Notes under the pieces: model-generated
The model's database searches: none
Told to the model about the DNA's origin: nothing
The model's input: the letters and a program-made list of their open reading frames with translations, nothing else
Position numbers and translations under genes: made by a program
Part shown: piece after piece, positions 24,033 to 31,611 of the stretch
Numbering within the stretch: the stretch's first letter is position 1
Layout: the number at the start of each line of letters is the position of its first letter
Assembly (NCBI GenBank): GCA_964449375.1
Contig: CAYVAS010000015.1
Coordinates: 1-47,741, forward strand
Reading direction: 5' to 3'
Source of the DNA: JAFDWI01 sp964449375
GTDB taxonomy: Bacteria > Actinomycetota > Acidimicrobiia > Acidimicrobiales > Iamiaceae
DNA length: 47,741 bases

Positions 24033-24134
24033 GAACGACGTCGGCACGAAGCCAGGGTCCGGGATCCCGGGCGGTGGGTGCGCGCTCGTCGGGCCGGCCC
24101 CTCCTGTCGAGCGGTACCTCGGGTGCCGATCGCC

Positions 24135-25184
24135 TCACGCCGTGTGGTTCCGTCCGGTTCCGACGAGTTCCGCATAGCAACGCTCGAGCGCGTCCACGTG
24201 CGCCTCGATCGTGAAGGCCGTCTCGTAGCGCGCCCGGCCCCGGGCCGCCAGCTCGTCGCGGGACGCCGGGTCCTCCGCGTACCGACGTAGCAGGTCGGCG
24301 GCGGCTGCGACGTCACCGGCGTCGAACAGCGTCTCGGGCGTGGCCGACCCGACGGTGCCCAGGTGACCCCCAGCCCCCGCCGCGATCACGGGCAGGCCCG
24401 CGGCCATCGCCTCGACCACGCTCAACCCGAACGGTTCCGCGGGGGCGGGTGCCAGGAGCAGCGCCGCGCGGCTCATGCGGATCTCCAGGTCGTCGACCCG
24501 TCCCAGAAAGCTCGTCGCGTCTCCGATCCCCAGACGCTGCGCCGCGCTGCGCAGCTCCCCGATCTGGCTGCCGGTGCCGGCCACGTGCAGCTGCCAGCCA
24601 TCCGCGGCAAGCGCCGAACGGGCGAAGGCCTCCAGGGCCACCTCGGTGGCCTTCTCCGCCTCCAATCGTTGAGCGACGAGCACGACCCGGTCGCGATCGG
24701 TCGCGCTCGGACGCCGCTGTGGTGCCGGGTCCGGCACCCCGTTGACGATGACGGCCGGAGCACCACCGACGCGGCGGGCGACGAAGTCGCTGACCGCGAT
24801 CTCGGCGGTCACGAGCCGGGGCACGACCGAGGTGAGGACCCGGGTGAGGAGACTGTGGCCGCGGGGTTGGGCGAAGTGCAGGGTCGACACCACCGGCGCA
24901 CGCCAGAGAGCCCGGGTGGCGATCGCCACCAGATCCGACCCCGTCATGTGCGCGTGGACCACGTCGGTGCTTCCGAGACCCTTCGCCGCGACCAGCGCCG
25001 CCCGCGTCGACGGGGCGGCCACGAACCGCACCGTCGTTCCGGCCAGCGCCGCGTTCATCGACGCCGCGTGGCCGCCGACGACCTCGACCCGGTGCCCCCG
25101 CCTGGCCAGCTCGGTTGAAGCGGTCGTGACCAGACGCTCGACGCCGGCGAAGTTGTCGGTGCAGACCAGGTGACGGATGCGCAT
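24135..25184 (-). CDS. GT4-family glycosyltransferase
   Basis: A 349-residue GT-B retaining glycosyltransferase, cytoplasmic or peripheral on the inner membrane, likely adding a sugar in exopolysaccharide assembly. The N-terminal Rossmann domain has FAGVERLVTTASTELARRGH and VVHAHMTGSD. The C-terminal domain has VLVAQRLEAEKATEVALEAF and the GT4 EX7E motif EPFGLSVVE, followed by AMAAGLPVIA. The donor and acceptor cannot be read from sequence. It is divergent from the Wzy/WaaL-like gene and precedes the BY-kinase gene on the same strand. Confidence 0.9.
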   Translation of the reverse strand: MRIRHLVCTDNFAGVERLVTTASTELARRGHRVEVVGGHAASMNAALAGTTVRFVAAPSTRAALVAAKGLGSTDVVHAHMTGSDLVAIATRALWRAPVVSTLHFAQPRGHSLLTRVLTSVVPRLVTAEIAVSDFVARRVGGAPAVIVNGVPDPAPQRRPSATDRDRVVLVAQRLEAEKATEVALEAFARSALAADGWQLHVAGTGSQIGELRSAAQRLGIGDATSFLGRVDDLEIRMSRAALLLAPAPAEPFGLSVVEAMAAGLPVIAAGAGGHLGTVGSATPETLFDAGDVAAAADLLRRYAEDPASRDELAARGRARYETAFTIEAHVDALERCYAELVGTGRNHTA

Positions 25185-25211
25185 ACGGTCGCTCTCGGGA
25201 GGGGCGATGCG

Positions 25212-25217
25212 AGGCTA
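25212..25217 (-). promoter_or_regulatory. Putative -10 element of the leftward glycosyltransferase gene
   Basis: TAGCCT on the minus strand, 27 nt before ATG 25184, giving a leader of about 20 nt with a GAGAG stretch as a possible ribosome-binding site. Confidence 0.35.
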
Positions 25218-25286
25218 GCGGCGGGCCGTGGTGCCGCCCCGATGCCACGGGGCTTTCCGCACCGGTGACCGAACCCGGCCAGCCCC

Positions 25287-25292
25287 TAGCAT
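25287..25292 (+). promoter_or_regulatory. Putative -10 element of the rightward polysaccharide genes
   Basis: TAGCAT, 36 nt before ATG 25329, with AGGAG at 25311-25315 in between. It faces the opposite TAGCCT element about 75 nt away, so the 144-base gap 25185-25328 is a divergent promoter region for the polysaccharide genes. Confidence 0.4.
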
Positions 25293-25328
25293 TCTCACGG
25301 ACCATCTCCCCAGGAGCCCACCCAGCCG

Positions 25329-26666
25329 ATGTCGACCACCACCTCGGGCGGCCGCCACACGCGTGCCAGCGCAGGCCCCGACCCGCGCCCCGCTGTGCTC
25401 GTCGCGCTCATCGCCGGGTTCGAGTTCGTGGCGGCCTGGTTCGCTGCGTCGTCGATGCGGATGGCCATGGCCGTGGTCGTCGGGTCGATCGTGCTCACCG
25501 CCTGCGTGCTGTGGCCCTCGGCGGTCCTGGTGGCGGTGTTCCCGGCGAGTTTCGCGACCTGGCGGGTGGGGCCCGCGGCGATCGACCTGTCGATCGCGGA
25601 CCTGATGACCTTCGTCGGGGTGCTCGCGGCCTTCCCTTCGGTGCCGTGGCGTTCCCGGGTCTTCCGTCAGGTGTTGCTGGCCGTCGCCGGGTACTCGCTG
25701 GTGGTGTCGGTCGCCGTCGTCGCCCACTTCACGATGGCCGGCGCGGTCGAGGTGGCCCACCGGTTCGTGATGGTCGTGGGCACGGTGTGCATCGGGGCAG
25801 CGGTGGTGCACCGGGGCAAGGTCACCGCGGCGTTGCGGGCGCTGGTGTTGATGGGCACGGTCGTGGCCTTCGCCGCGATCGTCGACACGCTGACCAACAA
25901 TCTGGAACCGGCCTACGCCTTCGGGTTGCAGAAGAACTCGATCGGCACGCTGCTGGTCAGCACGATCATCTGCACGTACTTCGGCAGGTCGCAGCTTCGC
26001 TGGCCGCTGTGGCTCACCGGGGGGCTCGCCTTGGTCATGGCCGGCGGCCTGGCGGCATCCCAGTCACGGGGCTCGGGACTGGCCCTGGGCGTGGTGTTCC
26101 TGGTCTTCCTGGTCCGCAACGCCTGGGTCCGACGGACCCGACGGGTCTGGCGCCTGGTGCCCCTGATCCTGGTGCTCGGGGTGGGCCTGGGCATCGTCAT
26201 GGTCCAGAGCTTCCAGGCCCAGGCCAGCGAACGCACCGGCACCAGCTACCGGTTCAGTTCGGCGGGGTCCCGGGAGGCGAACTTCCGCGTGGTGTGGGAC
26301 GAGGTCGTCGTATCGAATCCGGTGTTGGGCGCCGGCCCCAAGTGGTTCAACCAACCCGGCGCACCAACCAGCGTGCCCCACAACCTGGTGCTCGAGGAGC
26401 TCTCGAGCGACGGGATCGTGGGACTGATCGGCTTCATCGCGGTGATCTGGGTCTGCCTTCGGGTGGCCAACCGGGCGCCGCCGCCGTTGGGGGAGCTCGC
26501 CTGGTACGTGCTCGTGGGCCGGTTGGCGGCCGCGTCCTTCGACATCTTCTGGGTGGCGGGACCCAACACCCTGCCGTTCCTCGCCCTGGGCCTGGCCGTG
26601 GGCGCGGCCAGCCTGGCCGAGCGCGCCGAGCCGGCCGATGCGCCACAGCCGGCGGTGCTGCGATGA
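25329..26666 (+). CDS. O-antigen ligase/polymerase family membrane protein (Wzy/WaaL-like)
   Basis: A 445-residue inner-membrane protein with about 10-12 hydrophobic segments. It begins with a short hydrophilic N-terminus, then VLVALIAGFEFVAAWFA and paired helices thereafter. A long extracytoplasmic loop lies before the last helices and includes RTGTSYRFSSAGSREANFRV and PHNLVLEELSSDGIVGLIGF. That layout, with the conserved PHN near the C-terminus, is the Wzy_C pattern of proteins that polymerise or ligate undecaprenyl-linked glycans. The start is ATG 25329 with AGGAG 13 nt upstream. Its stop overlaps the next glycosyltransferase by ATGA. Polymerase is more likely than ligase in a Gram-positive-like envelope. 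Confidence 0.82.
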   Translation: MSTTTSGGRHTRASAGPDPRPAVLVALIAGFEFVAAWFAASSMRMAMAVVVGSIVLTACVLWPSAVLVAVFPASFATWRVGPAAIDLSIADLMTFVGVLAAFPSVPWRSRVFRQVLLAVAGYSLVVSVAVVAHFTMAGAVEVAHRFVMVVGTVCIGAAVVHRGKVTAALRALVLMGTVVAFAAIVDTLTNNLEPAYAFGLQKNSIGTLLVSTIICTYFGRSQLRWPLWLTGGLALVMAGGLAASQSRGSGLALGVVFLVFLVRNAWVRRTRRVWRLVPLILVLGVGLGIVMVQSFQAQASERTGTSYRFSSAGSREANFRVVWDEVVVSNPVLGAGPKWFNQPGAPTSVPHNLVLEELSSDGIVGLIGFIAVIWVCLRVANRAPPPLGELAWYVLVGRLAAASFDIFWVAGPNTLPFLALGLAVGAASLAERAEPADAPQPAVLR

Positions 26667-27820
26667 ACGACGTCGCTGCCGGTCCGGTGTCCCTCGACGA
26701 CCCGGACCGCCGCCCGCTGCGGGTGCTGCGGTTCCACCATTCTGCGGTGGTGACTGCATGGCGTCGACGTGACACCGCGTTGGCCGACGAGTCGGTGGCG
26801 GTGACCGCGCTCTCTCCCCGACGCTGGAACGAGGGCGGCGCCATGGTCGAGTTGCAACCCGAACCGCACGAGGACCTGGTGCCCGTTGCCACGCTGGGTC
26901 GGCACCCGTTTCGTTTCGTGGCCGACCCGGTCGCGCTGTGGCGTGCGCTGCGGGCGAACCGGGACGTCGACGTGCTCGACATCCACGAGGAACCCGCCGC
27001 GTTGATCACCTTCGAGGTGCTCCTGCTGGCACGCCTGGCGGGTTGCCGCGCCCCGGTGGTGTGCTACAGCGCCCAGAACCTGCTCAAGCGCTACCCGGTG
27101 CCGTTCCGTTGGTTCGAACGCTGGGTGCTGGGCCGCGTCGCCGCCGTGCACTCCTGCAACGACGCGGTCGCCGGGGTGCTCGCGGCCAAGGGCTACACCG
27201 GTCGGGTGGTGAACCTCGGCCTCGGCGTCGACACCGATCGTTTCACCCCCGACGATTCCGGCGAGGCTGGGCGTGTGGGACCCTTCCGGGTCGGTTACGT
27301 CGGTCGCTTCACCTCCCAGAAGGGGATCTTCCCGCTGGTCGCAGCCTTGGCGTCGCTCGACGGGGTCCACGCCGAGTTCGTGGGAGCCGGACCCGAAGAG
27401 GCCGCACTACGCGCCGCGGTCGCCGGGCGGAACCTGGGCGACCGGGTCCGAGTGCGCGGGTTCGTGGACCACGACGAGCTGCCCGCCACGTACCGCAGCT
27501 TCGACGTGCTCGCCGTGCCCTCTCTGGACCGGCCCAACGTCAGAGAACAGTTCGGCCGGGTCATCGTCGAGGCGATGGCCTGTGGCACGCCGGTGGTCGC
27601 CTCCGACGTCGGCGCGTTCGGAGAGGTCGCCGACGACGCGGCGCTCGTGGTGCCCGAAGGCGACGCCGCGGCCCTGGCCGAGGCGATCGGTCGCCTGCGC
27701 GACGACCCCGGACTGCGGGCGGAGCTGAGCCGTCGGGGCGTCGAGCGCGCCCGACGGTGGTCCTGGCCCCGCATCGCCGCCCGTCAGGCTGCGTTGTATC
27801 GTCGGGTCGCGGGCCGGTGA
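26663..27820 (+). CDS. GT4-family glycosyltransferase
   Basis: A 385-residue GT-B glycosyltransferase translationally coupled to the Wzy-like gene by an ATGA overlap. The N-terminal domain contains DVLDIHEEPAALITFEVLLLA, the linker RVVNLGLGVDTDRF marks the domain junction, and the donor-binding C-terminal domain has VGYVGRFTSQKGIFPLVAAL. The EX7E-type motif is EQFGRVIVE, followed by AMACGTPVVASDVG. It is less similar to the other GT4 here than a recent duplicate would be, so the two probably add different residues. The donor sugar is unknown. Confidence 0.92.
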   Translation: MNDVAAGPVSLDDPDRRPLRVLRFHHSAVVTAWRRRDTALADESVAVTALSPRRWNEGGAMVELQPEPHEDLVPVATLGRHPFRFVADPVALWRALRANRDVDVLDIHEEPAALITFEVLLLARLAGCRAPVVCYSAQNLLKRYPVPFRWFERWVLGRVAAVHSCNDAVAGVLAAKGYTGRVVNLGLGVDTDRFTPDDSGEAGRVGPFRVGYVGRFTSQKGIFPLVAALASLDGVHAEFVGAGPEEAALRAAVAGRNLGDRVRVRGFVDHDELPATYRSFDVLAVPSLDRPNVREQFGRVIVEAMACGTPVVASDVGAFGEVADDAALVVPEGDAAALAEAIGRLRDDPGLRAELSRRGVERARRWSWPRIAARQAALYRRVAGR

Positions 27821-27874
27821 GGGGAAGCGAATCGGGCCCCGTGGACGGCCGGTACCCTCTACGCTGGAGCCAGC

Positions 27875-28825
27875 GTGAGTACGACCCGAATCGAACTGAC
27901 CGTTTCCGACCCCCATGAGATGGCCGCGCTCGTCGGGCCCGCCGATGCGTACCTGCGTCAGATCGAGCGACACTTCGACGACAGCGACGTGTCGGTTCGC
28001 GGCAACGTGATCACCGTCGAGGGCGGCGAGGCGACCACGCTGGCGGACCTGTTCCGGGGCCTGCTCGACCTGGTGGCCGCCGGGCACCACCTGGACGCGG
28101 CCACCGTGGACCGTTCGATCGACCTGGTGCGCGCCGGCGAGGTGCCCGCCGAGGTGTTCGCCACCGACGTGCTACGCGCCCCGGGGGGACGCATGGTGCG
28201 CCCCAAGACCGCCGGCCAGAAGCGCTACGTGGACGCCATCGCCTCCAACATCATCACCTTCGGGATCGGACCGGCCGGCACCGGCAAGAGCTGGCTGGCG
28301 GTGGCCTCTGCGGTCCACGCTCTGAACGCCAAGGTCGTCGACCGGATCGTGTTGTGCCGCCCCGCCGTGGAGGCCGGTGAGCGGCTCGGGTTCCTGCCCG
28401 GGGACCTCATGGCCAAGGTCGACCCGTACCTGCGGCCGCTCTACGACGCCTTGGCGGACTTCCTGGAACCCGAGGGTCTGGCCCGCCTGCTCGAACGCGA
28501 CGCCATCGAGGTCGCGCCCCTGGCCTTCATGCGGGGGCGGACCCTGAACCGCAGCTTCATCATCCTGGACGAGGCCCAGAACACCACCACCGAACAGATG
28601 AAGATGTTCCTCACGCGCATCGGATTCTCGTCACGGGCGGTGGTGACCGGTGACATGACCCAGGTCGACGTGGCGGGCGGCCGCGGCGGCCTTGTCGGTC
28701 TCGAACGGGTTCTCGGCCACATCGACGGAATCGGGTTCGTGCACCTTTCCAGCCGCGACGTGGTGCGACATCGGATCGTCCAGGAGATCGTCGACGCTTA
28801 CGCCAAGGCCGAGGTGGAGAACTGA
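27875..28825 (+). CDS. PhoH family ATPase (PhoL-type)
   Basis: A 316-residue P-loop NTPase of the PhoH/PhoL family, implicated in RNA metabolism with YbeY. The N-terminal KH-like segment (DDSDVSVRGNVITVEG) precedes the ATPase core. Walker A is GPAGTGKSWLA (about 132-142), Walker B is FIILDEAQNTT, and the sensor region TRIGFSSRAVVTGDMTQVD is complete. The start is GTG 27875, with GGAG 5-8 nt upstream and a TACGCT hexamer 9 nt upstream. It heads the run phoH-ybeY-corC-era, an arrangement conserved in many bacteria. Confidence 0.94.
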   Translation: MSTTRIELTVSDPHEMAALVGPADAYLRQIERHFDDSDVSVRGNVITVEGGEATTLADLFRGLLDLVAAGHHLDAATVDRSIDLVRAGEVPAEVFATDVLRAPGGRMVRPKTAGQKRYVDAIASNIITFGIGPAGTGKSWLAVASAVHALNAKVVDRIVLCRPAVEAGERLGFLPGDLMAKVDPYLRPLYDALADFLEPEGLARLLERDAIEVAPLAFMRGRTLNRSFIILDEAQNTTTEQMKMFLTRIGFSSRAVVTGDMTQVDVAGGRGGLVGLERVLGHIDGIGFVHLSSRDVVRHRIVQEIVDAYAKAEVEN

Positions 28826-28833
28826 GGGCCACG

Positions 28834-29391
28834 ATGACCGCGTCGCCCACCGAGCCGGCTTCGTCTCCAGCTTCGCGGTCCACCGAGACCGGGGCGGGAG
28901 CGTCGCCCCACGCGGTCGTCACCGACGATCGCCCTCCGGATAGCGATCCCGTCGTCGATACCGCGTTCGTGCGCCGGATCGTCGAAGGGGCCCTGACCCG
29001 AGCCGGCGTGACCGGAGCGGGAGAGGTTGCGGTGACCCTGGTGGAGCCCGACACGATCGCCGAGTTGAACCGCGACCACCTGGGCGGCACCGGACCCACC
29101 GACGTGCTGTCGTTTCCCATGGACGGCCCCGGCGACGACGATCCGCTCCCGCCGGGCGCGCCCCGGCTGCTGGGGGACCTGGTGATCTGCCCCGCGGTGG
29201 CCGCCGCGCAGGCCCCCCAGCACGCCGGTTCCTTGGAGGACGAACTCGCCCTGTTGAGCGTGCACGGTGTGCTGCACCTGCTGGGCTGGGACCACGCCGA
29301 GGCCGACGAGGCGCGCGCGATGCGCGCCACGGAGGCCGCGATCGTCGCCGCGGTCCACCGTCCCGTCGCCGCCGGCACGGAGGTGCCCTGA
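28834..29391 (+). CDS. ybeY: Endoribonuclease/rRNA maturation factor YbeY
   Basis: A 185-residue metalloprotein acting in 16S rRNA 3'-end maturation and 70S quality control. The zinc motif H3xH5xH is present as HGVLHLLGWDH. The upstream VTLVEPDTIAELNRDHLGGTGPTDVLSFPM is the conserved substrate-facing region (landmarks V65 to M95 approximately). The first 40 or so residues are Ser/Thr/Pro-rich and low complexity, beyond the usual family start, so the true start might lie further in. No better start codon is obvious. Its stop overlaps the next gene as TGATG. Confidence 0.94.
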   Translation: MTASPTEPASSPASRSTETGAGASPHAVVTDDRPPDSDPVVDTAFVRRIVEGALTRAGVTGAGEVAVTLVEPDTIAELNRDHLGGTGPTDVLSFPMDGPGDDDPLPPGAPRLLGDLVICPAVAAAQAPQHAGSLEDELALLSVHGVLHLLGWDHAEADEARAMRATEAAIVAAVHRPVAAGTEVP

Positions 29392-30749
29392 TGCTGCTGG
29401 CCCGCGTCACCGGCGTCGAGGTGGTCATGATCGTCGTGATCGTGATCCTGCTGGGGATCCAGTCGTTCCTGGCGCTGGCCGAGACCTCCCTGACCCGAAT
29501 GAGTCGCAACCGGGCGATCGCCCACGACGAGGCGGGCCGGCGCGGCGCCCGCCGTCTGCGCCAACTCGTCGAGGACCCGGCGTCGTTCCTGAACTCGCTG
29601 CTGCTGGTGGTGCTGGTCTGCCAGACCGTGCAGACCGCGTTGACCACGATCGTGGCCGAACGGCTCTTCGGCGCCACCGGGGTGATCGTGGCGCTCATCG
29701 TCAACGTCGGGCTGGTGTTCGTGCTCTCCGAGGCCGCACCCAAGACCTGGGCGGTCCAGCACACCGACACCGCCGCACTGCGCAGCGCCCGACCCATCTG
29801 GGGCCTGACGCGGCTCTGGCCGCTGCGGATGATCGCCCGGGGCCTCATCGGGATCACCAACGTGCTGCTGCCCGGCAAGGGCCTGGAACAGGGCCCGTTC
29901 GTGTCCGAGGAGGAATTGCTGGCCATGGCCGACGAGGCCGCCGAGCACGACGTGATCGAGGACGACGAACGGGCCTACATCACCCGGGTGATCGAGTTCG
30001 GCGACACCCTCACCCGGGAGGTCATGGTGCCCCGGCCCGACATGATCACGATCGAGGCCTCCACCCGGGTCGCCGACGCGATGGAGATCGTGCTGCTCAA
30101 CGGCTACAGCCGGATCCCGATCCACCGGGGCGACACCGACGACATCGTGGGGATCCTGTACGCCCGTGACCTGATGCGCGCGGAACGCAACGACCGCTCC
30201 GACACCCCGGTGGGGGAGATCGTGCGCCCGGCCACCTTCGTGCCCGAGACCAAACGGGTCGCCGAACTGCTGCCCGAGATGCAGCAGGAGAAGTTCCACA
30301 TGGCGATCGTCGTCGACGAGTACGGCTCCACCGCGGGCCTGGCCACGCTGGAGGACCTGATCGAAGAACTCGTCGGTGAGATCGTCGACGAGTTCGACGT
30401 GGAGGACCCGCTGGTGGAACCGCTGCCCGGCGGGATCCTGCGGGTGGACGGTCGGCTGTCGATCGACGACGCCAACGACGTGCTGGATGGCGAGCTGCCC
30501 CGCGGCGACTGGAACTCCATCGGTGGGCTGATCTTCACCAGCCTGGGGCGCGTGCCCTCCGGCGGTGAGGTCGTCGAGGTGCCCGGCTACGAGCTGCGGG
30601 TGGAACGCATGCAGGGCCGCCGGATCGCCCGGGTGCGGATCATCGCCCGGCCCGAACCCGACCCCGCCGACGAGACGACCCCCGCCGAGGCCGGCGTCCG
30701 GGCCGCACAGAACGCCAAGGAGGCCTCGGCCAGGGAACCCTCGGGGTGA
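29391..30749 (+). CDS. CNNM/CorC-type membrane transporter (hemolysin family)
   Basis: A 452-residue protein with an N-terminal DUF21 domain of about four membrane helices (for example VVMIVVIVILLGIQSFLAL and VLVCQTVQTALTTIV). A pair of CBS domains follows, opening with TREVMVPRPDMITIEA, and then a C-terminal CorC_HlyC domain (GGLIFTSLGRVPSGGEVVEV). The family includes Mg2+/Co2+ exporters such as MpfA and CorB, and the old name hemolysin is probably misleading. It sits between ybeY and era, a frequent position for corC-like genes, and is coupled to both by start-stop overlaps. Confidence 0.92.
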   Translation: MLLARVTGVEVVMIVVIVILLGIQSFLALAETSLTRMSRNRAIAHDEAGRRGARRLRQLVEDPASFLNSLLLVVLVCQTVQTALTTIVAERLFGATGVIVALIVNVGLVFVLSEAAPKTWAVQHTDTAALRSARPIWGLTRLWPLRMIARGLIGITNVLLPGKGLEQGPFVSEEELLAMADEAAEHDVIEDDERAYITRVIEFGDTLTREVMVPRPDMITIEASTRVADAMEIVLLNGYSRIPIHRGDTDDIVGILYARDLMRAERNDRSDTPVGEIVRPATFVPETKRVAELLPEMQQEKFHMAIVVDEYGSTAGLATLEDLIEELVGEIVDEFDVEDPLVEPLPGGILRVDGRLSIDDANDVLDGELPRGDWNSIGGLIFTSLGRVPSGGEVVEVPGYELRVERMQGRRIARVRIIARPEPDPADETTPAEAGVRAAQNAKEASAREPSG

Positions 30750-31606
30750 GAAGCGGTTTCGTCACCCTCGTGGGTCGGCCCAACGTCGGCAAGTCCACCT
30801 TGCTGAACCGCATCCTGGGCACCAAGGCGTCGATCACCTCCGACAAGGCCCAGACCACCCGGCACGCGGTGCGCGGCGTGCTGCACCTGGACGCGGACCG
30901 GGCCGCGACCGGCGAGGACACCCAGATCGTGTTCGTCGACACCCCCGGCATCCACAAACCCCGCACCCCCCTGGGTGAGCACCTCAACGAGACCGCCACC
31001 TCCGAGATCGCCGACGTCGACGTGGTGTGCCTGGTCGTTGACGCCACCGCACCGATCGGGCGGGGCGACCGGTTCGTGGCCGCGCAGCTTCCCGAGGGCT
31101 TCGTGGTGGTGCTCAACAAGTGCGACATCGCCGACCCGGGACGGATCGCCGCGCAGCTCGCCGAGGCCGCCACCCTCGACGCCGACGCCTACGTGCCGGT
31201 GTCGGCACGCACCGGAGACGGAGTCGCCACGTTGGTGGACGAACTGGTCACCCGCATGCCCGAGGGGCCTCCCTACTATCCCCGCGACCAGGTCACCGAC
31301 GTGTCCGAGACCCGGTGGATCGCCGAGCTGGTGCGCGAGCAGCTCCTGGCGGTGCTGCGCGAGGAGCTGCCCCACTCGGTCGCCACCCGGGTCACCGAGT
31401 GGGAGGGCGACCGGATCCGGTGCGAGATCATCGTGGAACGCGAATCCCAGAAGGGCATCGTCATCGGTCACCGGGGCACGGTGCTGGCCGAGGTGGGCCG
31501 ACGGGTGCGCGCCCAGCTTGAGCCTGGGATCTTTCTGGAGCTGTTCGTCAAGGTCGACAAGAACTGGCAGCGGCACCCGGAGCGCTTCGACCGGTTGGGC
31601 CTGTAG
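30746..31606 (+). CDS. era: GTPase Era
   Basis: A 286-residue Ras-like GTPase with a KH domain, needed for 30S subunit assembly and 16S rRNA 3'-end processing. G1 is GRPNVGKST (10-18), G3 is DTPGIHKP, G4 is NKCD and G5 lies in VSARTGDG. The KH domain contains VERESQKGIVIGHRG followed by LELFVKVDKNWQ. A short hydrophilic insert (DADRAATGEDTQ) precedes G3. GTG 30746 overlaps the corC-like stop as GTGA. The helicase gene follows after 5 nt. Confidence 0.97.
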   Translation: MRSGFVTLVGRPNVGKSTLLNRILGTKASITSDKAQTTRHAVRGVLHLDADRAATGEDTQIVFVDTPGIHKPRTPLGEHLNETATSEIADVDVVCLVVDATAPIGRGDRFVAAQLPEGFVVVLNKCDIADPGRIAAQLAEAATLDADAYVPVSARTGDGVATLVDELVTRMPEGPPYYPRDQVTDVSETRWIAELVREQLLAVLREELPHSVATRVTEWEGDRIRCEIIVERESQKGIVIGHRGTVLAEVGRRVRAQLEPGIFLELFVKVDKNWQRHPERFDRLGL

Positions 31607-31611
31607 CTCCG

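Noticed and set aside
24059..24070. CCGGGATCCCGG palindrome between the GT4 and BY-kinase genes as an operator
   Set aside because: Short GC palindromes arise readily at this composition and nothing links it to a regulator.
25265..26662. Possible fusion of a long N-terminal domain to the second GT4 glycosyltransferase
   Set aside because: The extension is the shifted-frame shadow of the Wzy-like gene, and the GT4 start ATG 26663 forms a normal ATGA overlap.
28834..28950. Possible separate small gene at the low-complexity start of ybeY
   Set aside because: It is in frame with ybeY with no stop or new start between, so an N-terminal extension or a later true start is simpler.
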